Assembly: GCA_032622095.1 (NCBI GenBank)
Contig: CP136069.1
Coordinates: 13,812,450 to 13,876,449 of the forward strand
Length of the DNA: 64,000 bases
From: Siphonodentalium dalli
Taxonomy: Eukaryota > Mollusca > Scaphopoda > Gadilida > Siphonodentaliidae
Direction: 5' to 3'
Numbering within the stretch: the stretch's first letter is position 1; the number at the start of each line of letters is the position of its first letter. This document shows, piece after piece, positions 43,558 to 53,614 of the stretch. Under the pieces are notes generated by a model. The model was not told the origin of the DNA. It did no database searches and saw only the letters and a list, made by a program, of their open reading frames with translations. Made by a program: the position numbers and the translations under genes.

Positions 43558-43679
43558 TCATCGGAAAGCTCTCCCCGAGAGCTTTCCGATGAATGGCAAC
43601 AAGCCATATTTCCGACTAAATCCTGAAAAGTTACCCATAATTCTGCTGTGGTGAGTCGATTACTTATAGAGCATTACTG
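43558..43679. mobile_element. M1 MITE, right half
   Basis: From tcatcggaaagctctccccg through the complete right arm to gagcattactg. The left arm is missing. Confidence 0.85.
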
Positions 43680-44010
43680 TACGTACCACCATAAAACTTC
43701 CATACTATCTCATTCTGATGCACCAGTGAATATGCTCTGTTAAATCTCAATAGGAGTCTGTCACTCACACACAAAGCAAGGGTCCTTCACTAAACCCATG
43801 CATTGATGGCCTGATAATGTATCTGGGTGATTGCCATGGATGGCCTGTTTTTTTGTGAAGGTTTTCCTGCCTATAAGACATGTATCCCGTAACACTAGTC
43901 ATTTGATGCAGTATTATACTGTTTTAATACAATAGGAAGGTACCTCAAATTTAATACGCGGTATGTAAATATTTTTTGATGATTTTAATCCCTCAGCAGG
44001 GGCGGCGGAG

Positions 44011-44043
<33 letters not shown>

Positions 44044-44555
44044 TACATAATCTTCCAATACTAAATACATTGGAGAAAATAATTTTTTATTCCCAAGACA
44101 AATGTGTTTAATCTTATCAGTGATGCCACTAGGGCTATGGCTATAGCAAGATAGATATATAGTTAATCCTTGGTCAATATTGACACCCTGTCTGAGTAAT
44201 TGCCCTCTGGGAATTTTACTACAGACTTTGAGTTCTTTGTAGAACTTGAGTTCTTTGTAGAACTCAGGTCTTCTGGGGGCACAATCAGAGCCTAAAATTG
44301 TCTTGGACCCAGCAACTTGTCTAATTAAAATCACATTCATCATACCAATCAAAGGTTTAAATTTGAGTGTCTTCAATAAAACTGCAAACCTGGGGCTTGG
44401 CAGGTATACAATTTCATGCCAAGGAGGTCAAACTCCTGATATGGGATCACTTGCTATATACAATATCAGTTGATGCTGAGTGTTCATTGGAATAACTTGA
44501 CTATGATTTTTTATCAACTCAGCTAATTCGTTATTACCGACATCACTGAGGCCTG
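43680..44555. other. No recognised gene; poly-G tract and one unassigned frame
   Basis: A G-run of about 28 occupies 44014-44041. On the minus strand, 44376 to 43993 is open for 127 codons; its first ~110 residues are not low-complexity, but the end is a proline run encoded by the G tract. It contains a 12-bp direct repeat encoding FYKELK twice. I recognise no domain, and see no splice or promoter evidence, so I do not call a gene. Confidence 0.4.
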
Positions 44556-44557
44556 AG

Positions 44558-44701
44558 GAAATATGGCTTGTTGCCATTCATCGGAAATCTCTCACTGCAG
44601 GCTTTCCGATGAATGGCAACAAGCCATATTTCCGAATAAATCCTAAAAAGTTACACATAATTCTGCTGTGGTTAAGGAGTCGATTATTTAGGGCATTACT
44701 G
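44558..44701. mobile_element. M1 MITE, left tip missing
   Basis: ggaaatatggcttgttgcca…aggctttccgatgaatggc…ctgtggttaaggagtcgatt…gggcattactg. Confidence 0.87.
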
Positions 44702-45850
44702 TAACTCCTAATTTGAATCCCTCAACACAGAACTTAATAATTTATAATGTTATTCCTGCAGCACACTGTAGAACATAAACCACCATAAAACTTCCATATT
44801 ATGTAAAAAAAAAAAGGATAAATATTTAGCACTATTTAACTCCTTATTTGGGAATAATACGCTGGTGAATATGAAGTTATAGAACTGTAAAATGCTAACT
44901 CTCTCCATATAAAGAATCTGTCACACTAACACAGAACATGTGGCTCCTTCTAATCTAATATAAATGACATTGACATATGCATGGATACATGTAACTCCTA
45001 ATTTTAATCCCTCAACACAGAACTTAATAATTTATAATGTTATTCCTGCAGCATGCACACTGTAGAACATAAACCAACATAAAAACTTCAATATTATGTA
45101 AAAAAAAAAAACTTCCAGTGATTAAGATAAATATTTAGCACTATATAAAACTCCTTATTGGGAATAATACGCTGGTGAATATGAAGTTATAGAACTGTAA
45201 AATGCTAACTCTCTCCATATAAAGAATCTGTCACACAAACACAGAACATGTGGCTCCTTCTAATCAAATATAAATGACATTGACATATGCATGGATATAA
45301 CTTAATAATTTATAATGTTATTCCTGCAGCACACTGTAGAACATAAACCACCATAAAACTTCCATATTATGTAAAAAAAAAAAAGAATAAATATTTAGCA
45401 CTATATAAAACTCCTTATTGGGAATAATACGCTGGTGAATATGAAGTTACAGAACTGTAAAATGCTAACTCTCTCCCTATAAGGAATCTGTCACACTAAC
45501 ACAGAACATGTGGCTCCTTCTAATATAATATAAATGACATTGACATATGCATGGATACATGTAACTCCTAATTTGAATCCCTCAACACAGAACTTAATAA
45601 TTAATGTTATTCCTGCAGCACACTGTAGAACATAAACCAACATAAAACTTCCATATCATGTAAAAAAAAAAAGAATAAATATTTAGCACTATATAAAACT
45701 CCTTATTGGGAATAATACGCTGGTGAATATGAAGTTACAGAACTGTAAAATGCTAACTCTCTCCCTATAAGGAATCTGTCACACTAACACAGAACATGTG
45801 GCTCCTTCTAATCTAATAAAAATGACATTGACATATGCATGGATAGATAG
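44702..45850. repeat. ~285-290-bp tandem repeat, 4 copies
   Basis: Units begin taactcctaatttgaatccc (44702, 44992, 45561; the third, near 45297, lacks this start). They share cctgcagcacactgtagaac, an A-run of 10-12, ggaataatacgctggtgaat and 'catgtggctccttctaat'. Copies are about 95% alike by eye. No coding potential. Confidence 0.92.
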
Positions 45851-45920
45851 GAGAGTAATGTATCTGGATGGAGCCTGCCCACTGAACCAACCAGTGCATA
45901 TTGAGAATGATCTTCACACT

Positions 45921-46173
45921 CAAGCCTTGAAATAGTGTGTCTGTCATTTGCAGAATGAGGTTCCCAGAGGGTGAATTTAGTGATGCTACCCCGCATAGCG
46001 GGCTAGCATCACCAAATTCAACCTCTGGGAACCTCATTCTGCTGAGTTGTAAGCAGAATGAGGTCCCAGAGGGTGAATTTGGTGATGCTAGCCCGCTATG
46101 TGGGGTAGCATCACCAAATTCACCCTCTGGGGACCTCATTCTGCAAATGACAGACACACTATTTCAAGGCTTG
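45921..46173. mobile_element. F1 fold-back element, complete, with 30-bp flanking repeats
   Basis: Tips CAAGCCTTGAAATAGTGTGT and acacactatttcaaggcttg, two complete cassettes joined by ctgagttgta. Immediately outside, 45891-45920 and 46174-46203 are 30-bp direct repeats (ccagtgca…gagaatgatcttcacact) with two mismatches. Confidence 0.92.
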
Positions 46174-46376
46174 CCAGTGCACAGTGAGAATGATCTTCAC
46201 ACTAATTCATCTATAGATAGACATCTGAAGCATCAATCACTGGACTCTTTAGTTGATTTAATCTAACCATCAGAGTCCAATGTACTAGTATATCCTATCT
46301 GATGATGCAGGTCAATAAATCTTAATACATGTGATTAGGCTTGTGTCATAACATACAGAGATGCAGTAAACATCTG

Positions 46377-46641
46377 CAGTATAATGCCCTAAATGTCAGT
46401 GTCAACAGAAATACCAATGCATCTTTTATCCATGTCAGTGTCAACAGAAATACGGATGCATCTTTTATCCATGTCAGTGTCTATAGAAATACGGATGCAC
46501 CTAAATAATCGACTCCTTTACCACAGCAGAATTATGGGTAACTTTTCAGGATTTAGTCGGAAATATGGCTTGTTGCCATTCATCGGAAAGCTCTCGGCAA
46601 TTCTGGTGTGATTAAGAGGTTGATTACTTAGGGCATTACTG
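46377..46641. mobile_element. M1 MITE with 3-copy minisatellite
   Basis: The left tip reads agtataatgccctaaat, the minisatellite (46396-46500) follows, then cctaaataatcgactccttt and the rest of the arm; the loop and part of the right arm are deleted (ggaaagctctcggcaattct). Confidence 0.9.
46396..46500. repeat. 39-bp minisatellite inside M1, 3 copies
   Basis: Unit gtcagtgtcaacagaaatac-caatgcatcttttatccat. The last copy is a diverged short unit with gtctatagaaatacggatgca. Because 39 is divisible by three, all frames stay open and spurious repeat proteins appear on both strands. Confidence 0.93.
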
Positions 46642-46746
46642 TATATCCTATCTGATGATGCAGGTCAATAAATCTTAATACATGTGATTAGGCTTGTGTC
46701 ATAACATACAGAGATGCAGTAAACATCTGCAGTAATGCCCTAAATG

Positions 46747-46930
46747 TAAGTGTCAACAGAAATACTGATGCATCTTTTATCCATGTCAGTGTCAACAGAA
46801 ATACCGATGCATCTTTTATCCATGTCAGTGTCAACAGAAATACCAATGCATCTTTTATCCATGTCAGTGTCAACAGAAATACCGATGCATCTTTTATCCA
46901 TGTCAGTGTCTCTAGAAATACGGATGCACC
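46747..46930. repeat. 39-bp minisatellite inside M1, 5 copies
   Basis: Same unit as at 46396; copies differ at the base after aaatac (tgatg, cgatg, caatg). It is bounded by ccctaaat on the left and cctaaat on the right. Confidence 0.93.
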
Positions 46931-47088
46931 TAAATAATCGACTCCTTTACCACAGCAGAATTATGGGTAACTTTTCAGGATTTGGTCGGAAATATGCCTT
47001 GTTGCCATTCATCGGAAAGCTCTCAGTGAGAGCTTTCCGATGAATAGCCAAAAGCCATATTTCCGAATAAATCCTGAACAGTTACCCA

Positions 47089-48097
47089 TAGGGCTGGGCG
47101 ATATTTCAATATATTGACTATAGTCGGTTTGGAAAAGAAAAACCGTATAGAAACCGTGTGTAACATAAAAATTCAATATATCGCAAACGCAATTTTATCA
47201 CCTCAAAAGACGGTTTCAAATTACAATCCAATACTGACTTGAATACTTTCGCGGACCGCTGATTGAAAGCAGCCTTTATCGGTCGCTCCCAATTTAAGTC
47301 TCCATTGTCTTTTATTGTAACCAATGACGCAACGGTTGTATTTTGGGCCAAAGTAGAGCGATGGAGTATCTTCTTCCGAATCCAACCTGGTAGCGGTGTA
47401 AAGTCACGAGCAATACTTTGTCCAAACTTTCTAACTCATGACTCGGCGGTATTTGTCGTTCAATTATATCTTAAAACTTGACGCAGGAAAGGAACATGTC
47501 TCAACTCTCAATCCTAGAGTTGACACGTTAGTGTTTCTTGCCAAGAATTTGGACAAATAAACACACGAACTGCAATATTGTTCAATGATTAATTATGATT
47601 ATCTTTCCCGTGTTCAAAAGTTAATTAAAAATATGTTCCGTAATTCATAGTGTATGATAAACTGCAGACAACCCAGAATCTACCGGGTACCATCTTAGCC
47701 CATTTCTACTAGGTCCTCTATCAACCTATGAGCATGTGCTTAGCTATGACGTAACGGGAATGTGCATCGCGTGCCGATATGTAAACAATGGAGTAATCAG
47801 TATAACTTGAGCCTGTAATTCACTCAATGTTGTTGCGTATTCCAGAAGGCAGGAACTTTATAGAATGGGCACATGCCATTCTGAGAATAGTTTATCATTT
47901 ACTGCCTGGTGATAGTGTGTACAATTTTACATCCCTCATAATACTATAACGAAAACCCGGAGTGTTATATCTCTCGTTTAAAATTTGATTTTACATGGTA
48001 TTTTTCAATAGTAAAATAATATTCAATAAAACCGTAAATCGCGGTGTTATTTTGGAAAAATCGCGGCTTTTAAAAACGTCAATACCGCCCAACCCTA
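47089..48097. mobile_element. hAT-1: 1009-bp non-autonomous hAT element
   Basis: Left tip TAGGGCTGGGCGATATT and the complement of the right tip, TAGGGTTGGGCGGTATT, agree at 15 of 17 positions. The 8-bp GTTACCCA occurs on both sides (47081-47088 and 48098-48105), and the intact M1 sequence reads agttacccataattc once. Tip type and 8-bp duplication fit the hAT superfamily. The internal frames (47118-47351 minus, 47263-47481 plus) show no hAT or zinc-finger motif. Confidence 0.95.
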
Positions 48098-48239
48098 GTT
48101 ACCCATAATTCTGCTGTGGTTAAGAGGTCGATTACTTAGGGCATTACTGTATATCCTATCTGATGATGCAGGTCAATAAATCTTAATACATGTGATTAGG
48201 CTTGTGTCATAACATATACAGAGATGCAGTAAACATCTG

Positions 48240-48719
48240 CAGTAATGCCCTAAATGTCAGTGTCAACAGAAATACCAATGCATCTTTTATCCATGTCAGT
48301 GTCAACAGAAATACCAATGCATCTTTTATCCATGTCAGTGTCAACAGAAATACCGATGCATCTTTTATCCATGTCAGTGTCAACAGAAATACCAATGCAT
48401 CTTTTATCCATGTCAGTGTCAACAGAAATACCAATGCATCTTTTATCCATGTCAGTGTCAACAGAAATACCAATGCATCTTTTATCCATGTCAGTGTCTA
48501 TAGAAATACGGATGCACCTAAATAATCGACTCCTTTACCACAGCAAAATTATGGGTAACTTTTCAGGATTTGGTCGGAAATATGCCTTGTTGCCATTCAT
48601 CGGAAAGCTCTCAGTGAGAGATTTCCGATGAATGGCCAAAAGCCATATTTCCGAATAAATCCTGAACAGTTACCCATAATTCTTCTGTGGTTAAGGAGTT
48701 GATTTTTAGGGCATTACTG
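48240..48719. mobile_element. M1 MITE with 7-copy minisatellite
   Basis: CAGTAATGCCCTAAAT, minisatellite at 48257-48518, then cctaaataatcgactccttt and both full arms to gggcattactg. Confidence 0.93.
48257..48518. repeat. 39-bp minisatellite inside M1, 7 copies
   Basis: Seven units at 48257, 48296, 48335, 48374, 48413, 48452 and 48491; the last is the same diverged terminal unit as in the other two arrays. Confidence 0.95.
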
Positions 48720-48861
48720 TATGGTCAAAGGGGGATAGGGGGGCAGGACCTCTAGATTGTGATCATTCAGGGGTTGAGCAGAAAATTATAGGAGAGACAA
48801 TAATGTGTGACACCGAAATTACTTGTGAATAGCTTAAAGTTTTTATCTGAATACATAGAGA

Positions 48862-48980
48862 TTATCACTGCAGTGAAGTGATCTGATCGAGTCTCCAAAT
48901 CACGCCGAGTCTGATCCGTGATCTAACCTTCTCAATGAGACGTGATGTGGAGACTCAGATCACTTCACTGTAGTAATAAT
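48862..48980. repeat. ~119-bp inverted repeat
   Basis: ttatcactgcagtgaagtga-tctgatcgagtctccaaatcacg is matched by cgtgatgtggagactcagat-cacttcactgtagtaataa. Arms of about 40 nt with few mismatches; possibly another small MITE. Confidence 0.7.
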
Positions 48981-49640
48981 ATGTTTATTATATGACCAAT
49001 TGAACTTAATTATTACAACCAACCTCTGAAATTGTATTGCTAAAAAGGTGATAAGTTCAATTCAAATTTCATGAACAAACTCGCAACAATTTTATCAACA
49101 ACAACAATTTAAAGAAGAAGTGTCTCAATTGAAAATAGTTCAGGAGCCTCATTCTGATTCAGACACGCGTGGTATGGAATCGGATCACGATACTATCATG
49201 AGCCGGTTAATTGGAAAACCAACACCAAACAATGGTGGTATTTAGTGAAAATAATGACAGTCATATAATAAAGAAATATCTCATGAGTGTCTGGAAAGAA
49301 ATATTTTTGAATGTTAATTCACGAGCGGCTGCAGACATGAATGAAGGGTCGCCATGCAACCACAGTGTCCCCTGAAAATGGCGAGAAATCATCCAACTAT
49401 TAAAGGGGCATAACTCAGGTAAGAAAAATTGGTTGAAACTGGTTTGCAAACTCGAGAGATCGTCCGAGATATTGTGGCAGCCAACTCATAAACAAGAAAT
49501 TATTGAAATCGTTTAATATTTGTTGAGTTATTGCGCTTATGACCAGATCGGACGGACGGCTACACAAACGGAAGAATGGTGCTGAATTTTATAGTTCCCC
49601 GAATTAATTTTCGGGGGACAATGAGACAAAAAACTGTAGG
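48981..49640. other. No gene; GGGCATAACTC-type repeat in the right part
   Basis: 49400-49620 carries ggggcataactcaggtaaga, cgagagatcgtccgagatat, cagatcggacggacgg and ccccgaattaattttcgggg (a short perfect hairpin at 49596-49616). The left part is unassigned. Confidence 0.5.
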
Positions 49641-49764
49641 TATTCTTTTTAATTATGCACCTTACTAATTAATGCTCACAGCTGCTAAATTATGCGAGAA
49701 AATTATTCCTAAAAAGCTACAGTGAAATAACAAAATTATATTCCACTGTGGTTTCTTAGAAATA

Positions 49765-49867
49765 CATTAATGCCCTAAATAATCAACTCCTTAACCACAG
49801 CAGAATTATGGGAATTTTTCAGGATTTAGTAGGAAATACGGCTTGTTGCCATTCATCAGAAAGCTCA
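49765..49867. mobile_element. M1 MITE, left half
   Basis: cattaatgccctaaataatc to ccattcatcagaaagctc; the right arm is missing. Confidence 0.8.
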
Positions 49868-49883
49868 ATATTAGCTCACTCAA

Positions 49884-50125
49884 CCCTTTCATGACGGGAG
49901 CAGAGCTGGTGCAGCATTAAAGAACTGTGCCAGTGCAATTTCTCTTATATCTGCGAGTATCCCATATGGAGCCTCTCATATATAAGAGAATTCACTGACT
50001 TGCAAGGTCATGGTAAATATTGTTAGGCCAATGCATTCTCTTATATATGTGAGACTCGTATATATAAGAGAATGCATTGGCACAGGGTTTTCGCCAAATT
50101 TCAGGAAGCTCCAGTCATGAAAGGA
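49884..50125. mobile_element. P3 element, complete
   Basis: TCAA (49880-49883, mutated TTAA), CCCTTTCATGACGGGAGCAG, gctggtgcagcattaaagaa, variant hairpin about 49929-50000, second shortened hairpin 50021-50089, cacagggttttcgccaaatt, tip gctccagtcatgaaagga, TTAA 50126-50129. Confidence 0.88.
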
Positions 50126-50147
50126 TTAACACAAATCAAGATATCCA

Positions 50148-50349
50148 CAGTAATGCCCTAAATAATCGACTCCTTATATAACCACAGCAGAAATATGGGT
50201 AACTTTTCAGAATTTAGTCGGAAATATGGCTTGTTGCCATTCATCGGAAAGCTCTCGGGGAGCAAGTTACCCATAATTCTGCTGTGATTAAGGAGTCGAT
50301 TACTTTATAGGGCAATATACCAGAGATTATATTATCTCTGGCAATACTG
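50148..50349. mobile_element. M1 MITE
   Basis: CAGTAATGCCCTAAATAATC; the right end gggcaatac is split by a 30-bp insertion containing ccagagattatattatctct, then caatactg with TA. Confidence 0.85.
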
Positions 50350-50479
50350 TATCCACAGTTTACTGAGCCAATAACTTATCAAATGTATGATCAACTCTCC
50401 CTGGATGAGAAGGCATGCAGCAAGTTGAGCACTATTTAATACAAGGTGTTCTCTTGTGATTTGACTGTGGTACCATTAA

Positions 50480-50902
50480 CCCTTTGAGTGCCAGGTCGAT
50501 TTTTGTATCAACCCATATACCCTGTGCCAATGCCTTCTCTTATATATGCGAGTCGACCATAGGTCGCCTCGCATATATAAGAGAATGCATTGGCCTAACA
50601 ATTTTTTACAATTTTAATAATTTGTTCTTGTATTCTTTAACAATTTTATAATTTCACCCATACAGAGCCCCAGACAAACATGAGCAGACAACACTCTTCT
50701 ATATGCTTCTATATATGTGTGGGGCTCCCTGCAGGGTAATGGATGTTTTTTATTTTATGTCCTAAAAATTGTAAGAAACATTTATTTTTAAAAAATGATA
50801 AAAAATTGTTAGGCCAATGCATTCTCTTATATATGCGAGGCGAGGCGACCTATGGTCGACTCGCATATATAAGAGAATGCATTGGCACAGGGTAAAAAAA
50901 AT
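50480..50902. mobile_element. P2 element with two hairpins, no right tip
   Basis: TTAA 50476-50479, CCCTTTGAGTGCCAGGTCGA, gtatcaacccatataccctg, hairpins 50525-50592 and 50813-50886. Between them is cagacaacactcttctatat text shared with positions 1-60. It ends at acagggtaaaaaaaatcc. A ~46-bp sequence (ttaatacaaggtg-ctctcttgtgatttgactgt) occurs on both sides (50433-50477 and 50911-50955). Confidence 0.8.
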
Positions 50903-51184
50903 CCTCAATATTTAATACAAGGTGCTCTCTTGTGATTTGACTGTGGTACCATTATGCATAAGAATTACTATTATCAAGTCCCAGCACTAACAGGAATCAA
51001 GATAGCAACAGAATACTGAGCCAACTTATCAATTGAATAACCACTCTCTTCCTGGGTGTCAGTGTGTGAGAAGACAAGCTGAGAAAATGAAATGACACCA
51101 CACTCTCTTGAGATTTAAATCTTTGGTTTATGGCAGATGTTCCAATCTTTGCTGAGAAACTATTACTATTAGCCCTCAGCATAA

Positions 51185-51890
51185 AGCCGCTTACACATGG
51201 GCGCGGTGCGGCGCGGCCGGACGATCGAGTTTGTGCAGTCATGAAGCATGGGACCTTACACATTGGCGCGGCGTGGCCAATCTACGCGCAGCGACATTTT
51301 TAATGAGCGGCGCGATTATTTTCAATGGAACCGTGAGCCATTTTGCAGAGCGATCGCGCGACGAATCATTGTCAGATCAAAGCATTCCACACATATTCAT
51401 CAGGTGTTGTAGTATACTACCTTAAATTTAAGGGAAATCCCCAAAAATATCGCAAGTCTTTGTTGTGGGCTGATTGGCTTCCGCACCCTGTATTCTTTCT
51501 TTATATCATCTTCGATGAAGAAAAAAAGTATCTGTGCGAACTGTTCCCTTGACGTTCTAAAGTATTGTATAAATTTGTCCTCATCTGAATAGAGTTCACA
51601 GTATAAATGATTAAATACACCATGTAAATATCTCTTCTTATTAATTGGGTGTACCGAAAACCTTCTATTTCTCTTTTTTCGTTGTCGATACAAATATTCC
51701 AACGCTATTATAACAAGTGTGTCATCAGGCACTGCCTCCATTCTAGAAATTATGTTATGAAACACAATACTTCGGGTGTTTATAATTATTCTGCCGCTGC
51801 CATGTGAAAGCGACACACTCTCGCGGCGATGAAAAAAAGTTTATTCGCTATATAACCGCGTCGGCCGCGCCGCGCCCAGTGTAAGCGGCT
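51185..51890 (-). mobile_element. PIF/Harbinger-derived element, 706 bp
   Basis: Tips AGCCGCTTACACATGGGCGC and (complement of the right end) AGCCGCTTACACTGGGCGCG are closely matched inverted repeats. The flanks are TAA (51182-51184) and TTA (51891-51893), one base from an identical TWA duplication. The ends are strikingly GC-rich against an AT-rich background. It carries a transposase N-terminus on the minus strand but no nuclease domain. Confidence 0.88.
51400..51816 (-). pseudogene. PIF/Harbinger transposase N-terminal fragment
   Basis: Open for 138 codons. After a leader (MSLSHGSGRIIINTRS) it reads RMEAVPDDTLVIIALEYLY, then basic RQRKKRNRRFSVHPINKKRY, then QYFRTSREQFAQILFFFIED and RKPISPQQRLAIFLGIS, after which homology ends. 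HPIN, YFR-SREQF and RKPISP--RLA are family landmarks of the region preceding the DDE nuclease of HARBI1-like proteins. The absence of everything after ISPQQRLAIFLG means no catalytic site. It is better preserved than the copy at 3164. Confidence 0.87.
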
Positions 51891-52007
51891 TTAGGCTTAT
51901 ATAAAAATGTGCTTCATTTACCTCCCCTCCCGACCCTATTTTTAGTCCCCCTCCTTAATATTTTTTTTAATTGGATATATTTTATGTACTCTTAAGTCAT
52001 GCCTTAA

Positions 52008-52382
52008 CCCTTTCAGTGCCAGGGACCGATCTCATCGGCCCTAATTTACGGTCTGTAAAATCAGCCCTTTTTTGGGTATGCTTAAGCATGCTATAGCGAA
52101 TTTAAAAACAAACTGGATAAAATCTTAGGGGGATGTTATAACTCAAAACTATCACCAAGTATTTATAGTAATAATTTTGATGCCCATGCAAAACATAAGA
52201 TTCCCTGGCACTAAACCTACAAAATATGTCTGTTAAAGAATATAAGAAAAAATTATCAAAATTGTAAAAAATTGTTAGGCCAATGCATTCTCTTATATAT
52301 GCGAGTCGACTCGCATATATAAGAGAATGCATTGGCACAAGGTATATGGGTTACTACAACATCGGACCTGGCACTGAAAGGG
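52008..52382. mobile_element. P2 element, complete, 375 bp
   Basis: TTAA 52004-52007, CCCTTTCAGTGCCAGGGACC, gatctcatcggccctaattt, AT spacer, shortened hairpin (52275-52336), aaggtatatgggttac, tip cctggcactgaaaggg, TTAA 52383-52386. Tip complementarity is about 16 bases. Confidence 0.93.
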
Positions 52383-52386
52383 TTAA

Positions 52387-53425
52387 TCAATGACTCATTA
52401 ATCAGTATATTTTGATTAAATTGGACAATCTAAATCACCTTGTTTAATATAAGATAGGATACTGCTTCAATATCTAGAACTATCGATGACCATTTTTGTT
52501 AGGAAGAATATGATACAAAAAGTAAAATTTGCCCGGCCGCCAGGGTGGGGGGGGGGGGGGGGATTTTTTTCCTGCACATATGCCGGGATGGGTGGGTGGT
52601 TGATGGGACCAACAAACAATTATTTCCGCAATTCAAAAATGTTTTTTCTGCAAGTCTTTTTGACTTTGGCTTAAAACACCTTAGAATGTCAATATTAACA
52701 TAAATGAAAAATTTCATGATGATCAGACAAACAGTATAGCCTGTTGCCCATGCTAATGGATTTAATTTTGAAATCAAAGATAGCTGCTGGCAGCCATGTT
52801 TTTTTGGCCGAATGACCCCCAAAATGACTCGTTCCTTTATATTTACATGTCAATGTTAACATCCATGACAAATAGTATGCACAGAAATTCATATACAGCA
52901 GCTTACAGTGAATTTCCCCCAGCAAATATCTCTGTTTTAGTGTTAAAAGGGGGGGGTGGGTGTCCAAAAATGGTCCGGAAAAAACTGCCTAAAACGGAAA
53001 AAAATTTTGAATGGCGCCTGAGTTACTCGAACAAGTCCATAATATGTGGGTCCCAACAAGGGTCGAAAGGAAAAAATCAGCATACGTGCCTGATTTTTTT
53101 TCCAACCCCCTCCCGCCCCATTTTTCTGAAAAAAGTTTGTTGTAAATCTAGAAATTTATTTATATTGGCCTTAACAAGAATCAAGGTGGCCACTAGAGAC
53201 TGTGCCAACTTATTAACTCTTTGTCCTTGAGACAAGACATTTTACAAGGTTATGGTGGTTACCAAACACACTAATTATTATAACAAATCACAGAGCAGTT
53301 TATCCCTTACAACATGTAACACTGATGGTAATTAATGGTCCCAGACAGGCCTTGCCCATAGGACTTTATCATTCCACACGTACCTGTCATACAATACCAG
53401 GAGACAGTACAGGAACGAAGACAGC
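52387..53425. other. No recognised gene; G-runs and dispersed-repeat text
   Basis: A G-run of 16-17 at 52546-52562 and another shorter one at 52951-52957. A plus frame of 144 codons (52796-53230) and overlapping minus frames lack any motif; the text around 52970-53110 (aaaactgcctaaaacgg, gtgggtcccaacaagggtcg) looks like dispersed repeat. Confidence 0.4.
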
Positions 53426-53427
53426 TA

Positions 53428-53521
53428 GGCCTGTCATTTGCAGAATGAGGTCCACGGAGGGTGAATTTAGTGACGCTACCACGCATAATGGGCTAGCATC
53501 ACTAAATTCACCCTCTGGGGT
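53428..53521. mobile_element. F1 element, one cassette, truncated right
   Basis: gcctgtcatttgcagaatga, cassette (gcgtaccacgcataatgggc-like centre) and aattcaccctctgggg, then a break into taatgtcataactgac. Confidence 0.8.
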
Positions 53522-53614
53522 AATGTCATAACTGACAGGAGAACATTGGGGGGGGCCCTAAAACCCAAATTCGAACTTGACCTTATTTTGGGCTAGTAAA
53601 CTCACATACCAGTG

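Larger units (their letters stand above)
46730..48149. mobile_element. M1 MITE with 5-copy minisatellite and nested hAT-1
   Basis: The left tip CAGTAATGCCCTAAAT is split from cctaaataatcgactcc by the minisatellite at 46747-46930. The right arm is split at gttaccca by hAT-1, then ends ttacttagggcattactg with TA. Confidence 0.92.
46291..48722. repeat. Triplicated segment (units at 46291, 46644, 48152)
   Basis: Each unit begins tatcctatctgatgatgcag, continues with 'caataaatcttaatacatgt' and aacatacagagatgcag, and carries an M1 element with a 39-bp minisatellite. Unit 2 is enlarged by hAT-1. Without hAT-1 and its target duplication the units are about 353, 491 and 571 bp; the last two differ almost exactly by two minisatellite copies. 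Confidence 0.92.

Noticed and set aside
45813-46157. Conserved proteins with ICRMRSPEGEFGDA repeats
   Set aside because: These are F1 cassettes translated on both strands of a palindrome.
48202-48631. Repeat-protein genes (13-residue repeats on both strands)
   Set aside because: They are translations of the 39-bp minisatellite, open in several frames on both strands because 39 is divisible by three; flanks are M1 sequence without gene signals.
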